Translations under genes and position numbers: made by a program
The notes under the pieces: generated by a model
The model's database searches: none
What the model was told of the DNA's origin: nothing
What the model saw: only the letters and a program-made list of their open reading frames with translations
Source of the DNA: Omphiscola glabra
Lineage: Eukaryota > Mollusca > Gastropoda > Lymnaeidae
Direction: 5' to 3'
DNA length: 64,000 nucleotides
NCBI GenBank assembly: GCA_964017045.1
Contig: OZ024794.1
Coordinates: 3,489,501-3,553,500 of the forward strand
Shown: positions 10,256 to 22,000 of the stretch, in pieces
Position numbering within the stretch: the stretch's first letter is position 1
Layout: each line of letters opens with the position of its first letter

Positions 10256-10410
10256 TGGCACGGCTTGGGTATTTGCCTCCAGGGTGGACCAAGATATTTT
10301 CTGCCCTCCTTCCACAACAAAAACCTCTGCAGTGGACAGAACATGCTGCACCTCCATAGAAAGAAAAAGAGCCGTTCCGTCTTAACCCCCTTCCTACACC
10401 ACTGGCCTTG

Positions 10411-10935
10411 TTTGATTGATTGATTGGATACTTCTATAGCCCTGGTATACATGCTACTTTAGCATGCTCACTGCGCTCTGGTGTCATCAAATCTATTAAA
10501 CAAATAAGTCTTTAAATTTTTCCTAAATAATTTTCTGTCCTTGTCAGTATTCCTCAAATATGGAGGTAAAATATTCCATAACTTTGGCGCTATCGCTCCA
10601 AAAGAGCGCACTCCGTACGACTTTTTTCTGTGTTCATCCACACTGGGAATTTTCAATAAGGACGGAGTTGAGGACCGCAGGTTCTTTAAGGTTACATGTT
10701 TATAAAGCAGTTCTTTCAGATATTCTGGTGCAGAGCCTTCTATGCAGCTATACGCCAAGGACAGAATCTTGTGGTCAATGCGCTTACTAATAGGAACCCA
10801 ATGGAGATCTCATAGAACTGGGGTGGTGTGGTCAGATCTCTTTTTCCGCGACACAATGCGTGCTGCAGAATTTTGCACCTTCTGGAGTCTCTGAATTTGA
10901 TTCTGAGGCAAACCCCATTTGTTGACAGCGGCACA
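10411..10935 (-). pseudogene. LINE (CR1/L2-like) C-terminal fragment
   Basis: The minus strand reads LQKVQNSAARIVSRKKRSDH, LHWVPISKRIDHKIL, GSAPEYLKELL, NLRSSTPSLL, APKLWNILPPYLR and FRKNLKTYLF. One stop interrupts it near 10810. A CAAT-repeat tail lies at 10411-10427, at the 3' end of the minus-strand copy. It is the same protein region as in the two LINEs at 7-9 kb but a different copy and tail type. Confidence 0.85.
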
Positions 10936-10936
10936 G

Positions 10937-11187
10937 AAACCTGGCATTGTTGACAGCTTGCATAGAAACCTGGCATTGTTGACAGCTTACATAGAAACCT
11001 GGCATTGTTGACAGCTTGCATAGAAACCTGGCATTGTTGACAGCTTGCATAGAAACCTGGCATTGTTGACAGCTTGCATAGAAACCTGGCATTGTTGACA
11101 GCTTGCATAGAAACCTGGCATTGTTGACAGCTTGCATAGAAACCTGGCATTGTTGACAGCTTGCATAGAAACCTGGCATTGTTGACA
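10937..11187. repeat. 29-bp minisatellite, about 9 copies
   Basis: The unit contains CCTGGCATTGTTGACAGC followed by TTGCATAGAAA. Copies are nearly identical. It abuts the LINE fragment and its first unit resembles LINE sequence there, so it may have grown from the LINE end. Open frames across it are repeat artefacts. Confidence 0.92.
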
Positions 11188-11287
11188 GGCCACACAGATG
11201 TCCTTTATTACCTAATTGATCAAGGTCTCAAGCACCAGCTCATGTGCCAGGCACCAGCTCATTTATGAGGACAGAATGAATCAAGAA

Positions 11288-11628
11288 CTTAACTCTACCG
11301 AGGCTACTGACAAGAACTTAATTTTACCAAGGCTACTGACACAAGAACTTAACTGTACAGATGCTACTGACACAAGAACTGAACTGTACCGAGGCTACTG
11401 ACACAGAACTTCATTGTACCGACGCTACTGACACAAGAACTTCACTGTACCGAGGCTACTGACACAAGAACTTAACTGTACCGAGGCTACTGACACAGAA
11501 CTTCACTGTACCGAGGCTACTGACACAAGAACTTCACTGTACCGAGGCTACTGACACAGAACTTCACTGTACCGAGGCTACTGACACAAGAACTTCACTG
11601 TACCGAGGCTATTGACACAAGAAATTAT
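11288..11628. repeat. 29-31-bp minisatellite, about 11 copies
   Basis: The unit contains GAGGCTACTGACACAAGAAC and CTGTACC. Copies differ by substitutions and by loss of one or two bases in ACACAAGAAC. Confidence 0.88.
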
Positions 11629-11825
11629 AAAACATAAATGTTTCAAAGTACCGGTACACAGATGTAAATTTTAACTTCTCTTTCATTGTCATAATAATTA
11701 CCGATACATGTGCCGTAAATAAAATTTAAAAAACAAAACTGCTGACTCATTTTTTAAAATGAAGTAGACTGAGAAGTAAAAGAATTAGTAATAAGCAAAA
11801 TATTACATTCACTGAAAAGGACCGA

Positions 11826-12595
11826 GCTATTGCTCTCTAATGGCCCCGGAAAGTAAGGTACAGGCCTGCCTCATCTGGTGGGCAGTCCCGTAAATAAGAC
11901 TCTCGACATGGTTGGCTGGGAGGGCCCCAGTCACGCCAGTCGCCAACGTTGAGCACTCGGCTAGAAGGTGCTCGATCGTCTCCGGCGCCTGGCCACAATG
12001 ACGGCAGCTCGGGTCCCGAAGTGGGTGCAACCTATTCAGACAGCTGCGGGTAGGGAAATGCTATGTTCTCATCTGAGTGATGAGAGACTGCTGGTGGCGT
12101 TTAAAACTCCACCACTGATCGCCTTTGTGGTTGTTTCTAGGCATGCTCCGATAACGATAAAGTTTTCGGGTCGTTTTCCCCTGTTCCCATTCTTTCAACC
12201 ATTCCTAATGGAAGAGGCCCTTAATTCAGGCTTGGGCCCCCAGTTGGGTCATTGGCCGGTTAGGTTGTGGCTGGGAAGAGCATTGCCTTGCAAGACAGTC
12301 GTCTCTGTCTTGTGGTGAGTCCGTGTGACTGTATGTCTCGCACGAGCTCCATGATTGCATTTACCATTTTCGTGTTCAAAGAGCTCCTCTTCACAATTTC
12401 GAGAGCACATTGCGAATAGGTGAACACTACGATGGATGGAAGTATTTTGCGTCTAGCTAATCTACGACGCACTTGTCTCAAACCAATCAATATAGCTTCC
12501 ATCTCTGCATCAGTTGCACTGCTATTCGTGCCGCTTGGGCCTGAAATCTCTTCAGTTGGAGGTACCCCCTTTGGGTACTGGGTGAGTGTATTTTT
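11826..12595 (-). pseudogene. LINE fragment with RNase H domain and C-terminal zinc knuckle
   Basis: The minus strand from 12595 reads GTNSSATDAEMEAILIGLR, typical of a retroelement RNase H (D..E pair), then IVVFTYSQCALEIVK. Frameshifts follow. The end reads CRHCGQAPETIEHLLAEC, the C-terminal knuckle of I/R1/Jockey-type elements. It is a broken remnant of an RNase H-bearing LINE, a different clade from the CR1/L2-like copies beside it. Confidence 0.72.
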
Positions 12596-13887
12596 GTAAT
12601 AAGCAAAAAGAAAGTTCGATTGATTTTGACTTTAGCATTAAAACTAATGTTTATTTAAAACAGACTGTACGTGGTTGAATTTTGTAATTTAAAACATATC
12701 TCTGTCAATAAGACTTAAATTATTTTCATCAAAAGATTTTATAAAATAAAGACAAATCAGGAGGAAGTGTAAGGAAATATAATTGTTTAATTTTAATAAA
12801 AATTGACAATAATATTAATAATAGTAACTATTTAAAAAGCTTATCAGATATAACAGTATTCTTAAAATTTAATTTACCATAGTTAATAAATGCGAAGGAA
12901 AAAATTTCTATTTTCTGTATTTCATTTGTTATGAAGGATGACGTGCTCTTAGCACACCTATCTCGCGTCCCACGTGCATGACCCCTCGTGAACTCTCGTG
13001 ACCGCCTTTGAAGTGTGGCTAGAAAAACCTTATTTACAACATAAATTCTAGTCAGGAGAACTGTCGAAAATAATAGAAGATTCTGGATAAAACGGGAAGG
13101 CAAAACAATGTGTTAGGTGGTTCGAGAGACCTTAGTAGGAAATGCCTATAAAAAGGGCTGACCGATAGAGAGGGAGAGAGATTTTGTTTTGATCACGAGA
13201 TGCTATGTCATACTTTGTTGTGTGTAGAGTTTTCTATTTCCTCATACAATTTTGTGCTCATTGTATTTTTATATACAGTACCGGTACCAGAAAATCTGTA
13301 AGTTTATAATTTTAATAATATTTCTCTTGCTGTTATTATTTACTTGAAGTTCACAAATTAAAAAGTTATTAATTGTAATTAGCTCTGGCCTTGATTGTCG
13401 TTGTATTTGTTATTATTTTTAAATGTTGGTATCGTCCTTTATTATGGACCGTTTCTAGAACGAGCCATAGTCTAAAATTAAGAGATTAAATTCTCAATTC
13501 ATAACGGTCCGTAATACATTTAATAAATAAAATGTATATACTGGGTAATAAAATAAAACTTATAAACTCAAACTCAGACTGTTTGGAAATTATTACCACT
13601 AAGTCTCAAATTCCTGTCAATATATGATGGACTGTATTCAAGCCATGTGTAAGAAATAGTAGAACAAGACAACTTCAGATGAAAAGACAGGGCAATAAAA
13701 AAGACATTTCAGTTAGATGCCTTCTTCATCAGCAAAGACAAAACACAAAACAAGATCAATATTTTCCACTATCAACTAAAATTATGTATTCCAAAATGTA
13801 AAAATGAGTGTCACATAACATTTATTAAACAACATGGCAAATTATTTATACAGACAGTTTCATAAAATACTACCCATACCTGTGCCA
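12596..13887. other. AT-rich non-coding stretch with a possible old LTR
   Basis: There is no gene. From 13112 the plus strand reads TGTTAGGTGGTTCGAGAGAC and soon TATAAAAAGGGC (about 13148), followed by AG-rich sequence, which looks like the promoter part of an LTR. No matching end or target duplication could be fixed. Confidence 0.4.
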
Positions 13888-14440
13888 CTACAGACCATGT
13901 ACGGCTTTGGCCTGCCTCACCACTTCCTTCCACTCAGCCCTAACTAATGCTTTTCCTTTCCATGTTTGGATTCCCAGCTGCTGTAGATCTTTTTCCACAT
14001 CATCCATCCATCTAAGCCTAGGTCTGTCTTTGAGCCGTTTTCCTCTGGAGTTTTGGTGGTGCACCCTCTTCACTCTGCTACTAGCGTGGGATCCGGATAT
14101 AGACTGTTCAAGTCCTGGTTGGTATGTATTCTCCATCCATATTCATCCTTTGTTGGTCCATATATTTTCCAGAGAACATTTCCATGTGTTTAATAGGTTT
14201 TTATCATTTTTTTAGGGTCCACGTTTCACTTGCTTATGTTACATTTGGTCTGATTACAGTTTTGTATCTAGTTTTTCTTGTAATTTTTTTCCTTCATTTA
14301 TTAAAGATCCTAGGTATTTGAATTGATTTACTTTTTCAAAAGTCTGGTTTCTAATTTCAATGGCTTCATCTGTCATAGGTATTTTGTTTTTGGTTGTTAA
14401 CTTCCAGCCCTGCTTGTAGTGATGCGTCTTCTAATTCAAT
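13888..14440 (-). pseudogene. LINE reverse transcriptase C-terminal fragment (RTE-like)
   Basis: The minus strand from about 14440 reads LEDASLQAGLEVN, then in another frame FEKVNQFKYLGSLINEGK, VIRPNVT and ASETWTLKK. It ends with the open stretch GKRLKDRPRLRWMDDVEKDL and VRQAKAVHGL (to 13888). This is a familiar C-terminus of RTE-like and related LINEs. It is frameshifted and 5'-truncated. Confidence 0.75.
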
Positions 14441-15916
14441 AAAGGATTTGATATGTCTTTACTACTAATACATGACTATCATAAGAGATGAACAAATAAA
14501 TGAAACCATTAAAATTAGAACCTACATTAAAATACTATAATCTCATAAAAATATAAAGCACAAATAAAATGTGATGCTCAATATTCATAAATGACAAATC
14601 TATTTTAAATTTATTTTTAATAAAAATCTTAGATGCTAGTATTAAATATGAACAATTCCATTTTTTATAAAAAAAATAATGAAAAGATTGTATAATGGGA
14701 TTTTAAAATACCTTTGAAAATCTACTCACTTACTGCATAATACAGTATAATATAAATTAAAATTGTGGTGTATATATATTGATAAGTGGCCAGCACAGTA
14801 TTTCATATTTGATTGAGTAAAATTTGATATAGAGCACAGAGTACATGTGAAAATATTGCACATTAATACACGTTTAAACAAATTTATTTGAAAAATTACA
14901 TAAATATTGGTGCCAGTTTGTCATTTATAATTTTTATGCAAATAGACATAATTTTATTTACAAAATCAAAGTTTAAGTAAACTTACTACGTGATCATTCA
15001 GGGAGGGTTCATTGAAGAGTTTAATAAAGACAACAAATAATTATTTTTAAATATGGTGTGTGCGCTTACGGTGATCTGAAATATGTATGATATAATCAGA
15101 GCACAAAAGATATGCCAGAAAATTCAAGAGATAACTCTGCAACTTGAGATGTCTCGTCCATTCTTTGCACCTACTGCACAAGAAAATTTCATGCTAGAAT
15201 CTGTCTGATCAGCCGTCTGTGCACCCCCAATCGGATTATCAAAATGGTCACAACAATTAGACAGATGAACTAACAATTAAATCATTAATTAAGGAATTCA
15301 AGGTAACAACCAATGGAGTACGGTACTTAAAATATTTCATTAAGTTATACAAAGGGATAGCAATCTGGAATGTTGTTCCTTTTCTTTTACAAAATCATGA
15401 GATATAAAAGATAAACTTGATTGTTCTAAAATCACTTAGTCATCAGATTCTCAGATTTAATAAAGTTTTCTTTCAAAAAAAGGACACTGGATTAAACATG
15501 AGCCATATGTGAAATTATGAAATGTTTATGTAAAGAGCTTCCACTATTCACATACTACCGGTACCTGTACTCAAAAACTTTATAATCTGTTGTTTACATA
15601 TACCGGGATAATGGTCTTTACTCTGGTGGACCAGCCTCCAATGTGAAGATGTTTCCAATGCCAGCTTTTGCCTTCAAAGCCTGAGAAATTTTAATTTAAA
15701 ATTTGCAATCTCAAGCTTTAGCAAGAATTAAATTTTATGTACCGGGTACCTAATAATTTATTTCATTCAATTGAAAAACATAATTGAATTTTATTAATTA
15801 TGAAGAAATTATTTTTATGAAAAAATTGTATTGTTATAATTATTATAAATACTGCATACAATATTTTTAATCATTGTTAATTATTTATAGATTAGAACAA
15901 AAACTTATTTTTATAC
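14441..15916 (-). other. 3' flank of FBXO41, probable 3' UTR and intergenic DNA
   Basis: AT-rich with no coding signal. The FBXO41 stop is at 15917-15919, so the near part is probably 3' UTR. Several minus-strand AATAAA-like signals exist, and I cannot choose the cleavage site. Confidence 0.45.
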
Positions 15917-16086
15917 TTAACAATTTCCACTAATTTGTTCACCATTAAAAATGCCTATTTCCAACTTTACCTCTAAAGCTTTCACCATTTTCTTATAGTT
16001 TTCTTTATCCTTTTTCTTACTAGGATCTTCTACACACTCTTGTAATCTCATTTTGACAACAATGGTTTTAAGCTGTCTGCAATTTC
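15917..16086 (-). CDS. FBXO41: FBXO41 exon 14: C-terminus
   Basis: Acceptor AATTACAG, entry phase 1, stop TAA at 15919-15917. It reads GNCRQLKTIVVKMRLQ, then a Lys-rich stretch and LEVKLEIGIFNG, ending ISGNC. The vertebrate protein ends in a similar short Gly-Cys tail. Confidence 0.9.
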
Positions 16087-19000
16087 CTGTAATTATATGG
16101 CAATGAGTACAGCAACCGGTATGACAAAATTGTTTTTGTTCAAAACATTTTTTTTCACTACTAGGTAGGGTGCATAATGTTATGACAAAAATAATGTTTT
16201 TTATTCAAATATCAGTCTACCTTAAGCTGAAAAAAAAGGTTGCATCTTTCCGATGTCTCTTCACATTGCTGCTGAATCTCTATTACATATTTTTTTGGAA
16301 ATTACCTTGGAAAGTTTGAAGTGCTTTTGGCTCAACGTTTGTCCCAATGATGTGCAGCGTGTGAAGGTTTTTTAGGCCAGTCCTGCACAAAGCTGTTGCT
16401 GAATCATTTGTAATTGCCATACAGTGATCAAACAAAATAAACTTCAGGCGTTGACATGACTGGACTAGAAACAAGGAATGAAGCAACAGATTATATCATT
16501 GATTTTTACAACCCAATGTTTATAAGAAATTCATATTTAAGAAAATTATTTCAGGCCTGCCAGAGTTGCCAACTGAAAAATTTTAATTTACTAATATTTT
16601 AAATCTCCACTATTTTTGCAGACAAACAAAATTTTGTACAGACACTTTTTTTAAAATAAACTTATGAAGCTAAAGACCAAAGACATATATCCATATTAAG
16701 CACACTTTTTTAGCATGTATTATGACAAGAGGGTTGAGAATATTTTAACATTATTTCATTATTGTAAAGCATTCTCAGCAGCATTAATTTCTCCTGATCA
16801 GTTTACTGCAAGCAAGAACAAATCCAAACATTAAGTGGCCAGACACTGATTACTTTCACCTCAACAAAAATGGTTTTACAATGTCTCAGTTTGTTTTTTT
16901 CCAGACACCCTTAAGTTTATATGGACTTTTACTGGCATGACATTTTAGGTGAAATTTATATAGACTGTCCGTAAATTCAATGACGGTTGGCAACCCTGAG
17001 TCCTGTTGGCAATCCTGAGTCCTATTGGTAACCCTGAGTCTTGTTGGCAACCCTGAGTCCTGTTGGCAACACTGAGTCCTAATGGGAACCCAGAGTCGGG
17101 TCCTGTTGGCAACACTGAGTCCTGTTGGAAACACTGAGTCCTAATGGGAACCCAGAGTCAAGTCCTGTTGGCAACCCTGAGTCCTGTTGGCAACCCTGAG
17201 TCCTGTTGGCAACCCTGAGTCCTGTTGGAAACCCTGAGTCTTGTTGGCAGCCATGAGTCCTGTTGGCAACCCTGAGTTCTGTTGACAACCCAGAGTCCTG
17301 TTGACAACCCATAGTCCTGTTGACAACCCTGAGTCCTATTGACAACCCTGAGTCCTGTTGGCAACCCTGAGTCCTGTTGGCAACCCTGAATCCTGTTGAC
17401 AACACTGAGTCCTGTTGGCAACCCAGAGTTGAGTCCTGTTGGCAACCCTGAGTCAATTTTTTTAATGCACTAATCCACTTTAAAAACATCTATTTGAAAG
17501 TATAGCCTATGTAATAAATATTCAGTATTTGAATTTATTCAGACTTTCTAATGCACACCACTAGGACCTGCTCAGTTTTTCACCTCACACAAACTTTCTG
17601 GGGGAAAGGTGGTTTTTGGGGGGTCAAAGTATAACACATTACAAGTCACTGCCAGGACAGCCCTGCATGATATGCATACAATATTTTTAATTAACTCTCA
17701 CCAAAGGGAAGTAGACCAGCAATATCAAATTCCTTTCCTCCAATTCCCACTTCCTGGAGGTCTTTGTAGAACTGCCCAACAAGAAGCAAACAGCGGTTGC
17801 TCATAGAGCTTATCTTTGCACTGTAAGAAATTAGCCTTTTTATTACAAAAATATTTTTATAAAGCGAATTATACAAACTGGCACCTTGTTCTTCAAAATG
17901 TCATAAAAATCAGTGAACAATAAAATGACCCTGACATCTGAGAGAAGTGCTCTATACCAAGCATAATGTAACTATATTGACTGTACACAAAGGTAGTCTG
18001 CAAAAACTACCGGTACGCATCTTTTCCACCCCCACCCCCCCCCCCCCCCCACCCCAATGACCACAGGTGCATACGGCAATTTACATTGCAAAATGACAGG
18101 AAGTATAAGATCGGTTATAAATTATACAGAGCAAAACAGGGGCGTCATTTCAGGTTGTTGTTTTTTTTCAAGGCCAGGGGGGGGGCCAAAACTTGGTCGG
18201 CTTGTCAAGTAGATTATTACTGGAGGCGCCACAGTATATACCAATATAAATAAAACCTGAAACTTAGGTAAGGGGTGTGGGGGGGAATGCCCCACCCGGC
18301 CCTACCCAAATGACATCCCTGGAACTAGGTACTTCAAAGCCCCATCGGCGCATTCTTCTGCGCATGTCCCAAAATGTCGAAAATTCCGTTTCTACAATTT
18401 TGGCTTACGGCTACACGGTATCATTGGAAAATTGCATACTACGTCACCTTTGTTTATTAAATAGTTGCTTTTATCATCAGTGACGTTTCAGTTTTTGTGT
18501 TCCGGTGATTTATTGATTTATGCTACGAGATTTTTTGTGTATCACTGACAGTATTATTATAATGACGGGGTCAGTATATACATCACATAAATACTTTTTT
18601 ATTAGTTATGACAGGTTAAAAAGGTTTAGTGCCAGAGACTCAGCATTCATTGTACTAGTTTTTTCGTTATATGAGTTATTATCATTAACCATGTCTCTTA
18701 AATGTTATGCATCCCCCTATGGAAAGGAGATACGAAATTTTTATTAATTTTCTTTTTTGAACGAGAAGCCGGAAATGGGTATTATCACTGTCAATTATAA
18801 AGTGATTCGTTATTGTTAAATCCGTAAACATCGGAATAATTATAAGAAGTTTAAAATGAAAAATTGAAAAAAAGATAATAACCAAACTTGAATAGTTTAT
18901 GTAGTGAGCAAATGGCTTTTAAATTTTACGTTAAAAATTGTTGTAACACCGGCACTTAGTCAGTTTACCGATGTACATTATTGAATCAATAATTAATAGT

Positions 19001-22000
19001 TTTATGATAATGACAGTAATCTCAAAAATAATAGTTGTTATTCTCTTATTAATGACAACTCATTTGGGGGAATATTACTAAAATTAGGCCTACATATCAA
19101 TATCATTTATAATTATAAACAACAGTTATTAATATCTTATAGTCTATTTAGTATTTACGCCTAGGCCTAGGCCTAGGCTTAATTTAATATTTTTCACTTA
19201 CTGAACTTTTATTACTATTAGTTACTATTACTACAACCACACTTACATGCCTAATTAAAGTTAGTATCTTTTTAATTTAATAAGGTATTAAAATATACAT
19301 TTTAAAATAATTGTTAATTAATGTAAAAGTAAAATTCTAATACTTACCCTACTTACTGTGTGTCCTTACTTAACTTAGTCTTATAACTTATGTGGATGAT
19401 TTTATTTGAGTAATTTTTATTTATAATTATATCCATCAATTTTACATATAAAAAAGAATACTTACCTTTTTATAAATATGATAATTGATTTAAAATTTAA
19501 CAATAGCTTAATAAAATTAATGTTAATTCAATAAACATGTTATTTTCTGTTTTTTTCTTCATAAATAATGATTGTTCCAATTTTTCTATTCACTTTTTTC
19601 GTAACATACCCGCAAATAAAATTATCCAAAATGCAAATTCTTGATGTTATGTAAAAGTTTTGTTGTTTATTGTGTTGTAAATTGCATTGAGAATGTCTCC
19701 TAAAAATTTGGTAGCATTATCTATTAAAATACAAAAGTTGTGGGCAAAAAAAAGGCAGAAATGTGGAAAGTCGGTCACAAGTTTTTACAGTGAAATACAA
19801 AGATAAAGATAAATACCGCCGTGAACTCAACAACGATCGAAAGCTTCAAGGCCGCCCTGGCATCTGCTAGGGGCCGTTAGATTGGCAACATCGCTTCCCC
19901 AACCGTTGCACATATGCCAGTATATGGATGCAGCAACGTACCGAACCAGAATCAGAAGGGGGTTAAAAAATTCACTTAAAAAATCATAACTTCATTTCTA
20001 TAAAAGCTAGAAAGATGAAATTGGTATTTTTGCAAAGCTTATAGCTAGCCCTTTAAAATGATGTATCATTTGTGGCAATAGGACAATATTAAAAATTTCT
20101 GTCAAAGTACCTAATATAATGAGAAAAAACATTTTTCCATATGTAAGTAGGCCTGCTTAATTTTCAGATGCAGTCCCAGCAAAGGCAAGGAACTACTGTT
20201 CAGCTTATACTTGAAAAGAAGCTTGATGAAATCCAGAAACAATATATAAATCTACTGGAAATAATTAAGGCAGTAAATGGCTGTATTACAAAAGTATGTC
20301 TTACTATTATTTGCATTTAAGCCGCTCCTTGATTAATGATTTAAAATATGTATAATTATAACGTATTGGAAGACGTTGAAATCATATTAGTTATTTTGAG
20401 TTATAGTGCTCTCAACTAATCAAATAACTTTACCATTGAATAAGGCAATTTATAAAACTGATTTTTGTTTTCTTTTTAAAAAACTGATAACGAAGACTCA
20501 TTTTTAAATTGTTAGCCAGTCAGCTAGTATTTGTATAATTTCCTTGAGCATGTTATATAAACAGGCTGAAATGAGGTTGATGAATGTAGAGGTGACAAGC
20601 TCCACTATGGAGACTGTGCGATTGGCCACATATATAGATCTTATTCAAGAGAACTTATCTATATCTAAGAAATCCTTGGAAACTCTAACAAAGTTTAATT
20701 GTAAGTATTTTAGTAAGAGTTTTATAAATCAAATATACATGAACTTTGAAGAGACGTTTAAGGATTTTAGAGTAAATCTAACCTTTTAAATCAAAATGCT
20801 CAATTTAAAAAACAGTTTTCATATATTTAAATTGACTTTTTGTTTGTTTGATAAAAGTATTATATTTAGGAGCTGGGAAATAAGTAAAACACAGTAAGGT
20901 TAAACTGAAAAAATGGAACGCAACAAAACAACGAACTTGTCGGCAGGAAGCCTTCATCAGCGAACAAACAGAAAAAAACGAAGTTTTCTTTTAAATAAAA
21001 AAATATAGCACTTAGCTGAGAAGTAGTGTCCAAGAGGGCAGCAAATTATTTGTGACAGAAAGTAAGGGAGAAAGGTAAAATAGGGAAGAGGGAAAGAAAA
21101 GAGGAGAAGTAAGTCCACTGAGATAGCTAGGTTCAAACAGTGAATAGAGACATGGCATTCAAACCATGTGGGGAGCTGTCCATTTTTCGGTAATTGTATT
21201 CTTTTTTTTTTCCCATAAATTTAATGTTTTCTTTGTTTATAATCTTTTTTTGGGTAAGTTGATGTAAACACATCAGAACAGCCAGCCAATGAAGATTTTA
21301 GTTGCAATAATTCTCAAAGCACCACTGGTTTTGATATTCTATATGCTCAACTACTTGAACTGAAGGAAAATATGACAAAGAGATTTGAACTAGTTGAGGA
21401 TCATCTGTCATCATTGGACCAATCAACTGACTCAAGACTACAGAATGTCGAAGCCAAACAACAACTTATAGTTCAAATTCAACTTAGAAATGATGAAGAG
21501 TGCAACAGACTTGCAGCTCAACAGAAGAGTTTTGGTGACGATTTAAATAAGATAAAGAAAAAAATAGATGCTCTCCAAAAATTAAGAGATGCTCTAAACC
21601 AGACACACAAAAACATTTCTTCTAGAGCTGAAATAGCTGAGAATGTAACGGAGATGAAAAAGAAAATGGAAGACTTCAAACAGATGTTATCCATCTTACA
21701 GCAAGGTAAGAAATTGTGAACAAAGTCTGAGGATATCTATTATTGTGCATGTATTTATTTAATTACTAGATGTTTCTGTCTTTTAATATTCATTTACTTC
21801 AAATATTATTAGAAATGTTCTTATAGGCATATTATAAAAACCATAAAATTATTTCCTTGTCTTCTCTTCTTCTTCTACACTTTGAGGGCTTACGATCGAT
21901 GTATTGATCATTCTGGGTCCCATGTTTGTAGAGGGGTTTTGCAATGTTTCTGTGCATGGTTTTGAAGAGGATACTTCACACTTTTGCAAGGGCTACTCAG

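Noticed and set aside
10740..11195. Minus-strand frames with repeated CQQCQVSM-like peptide
   Set aside because: 29-bp satellite fused to out-of-frame LINE sequence.
17079..17489. Minus-strand frames with repeated QQDSGLPTGL-like peptide
   Set aside because: 19-bp satellite inside FBXO41 intron 12.
19568..19640. ATG with a hydrophobic stretch (MIVPIFLFTFFVTYP) as signal exon of C1q gene B
   Set aside because: The available GT donor leaves the wrong phase for joining to the exon at 20168; another join would hit a stop.
20865..21010. Similarity of GCCTTCATCAGCGAACAAA with GCCTTCTTCATCAGCAAAGA near 13716
   Set aside because: Only a short shared phrase (GCCTTC..ATCAGC), too little to define a repeat family.
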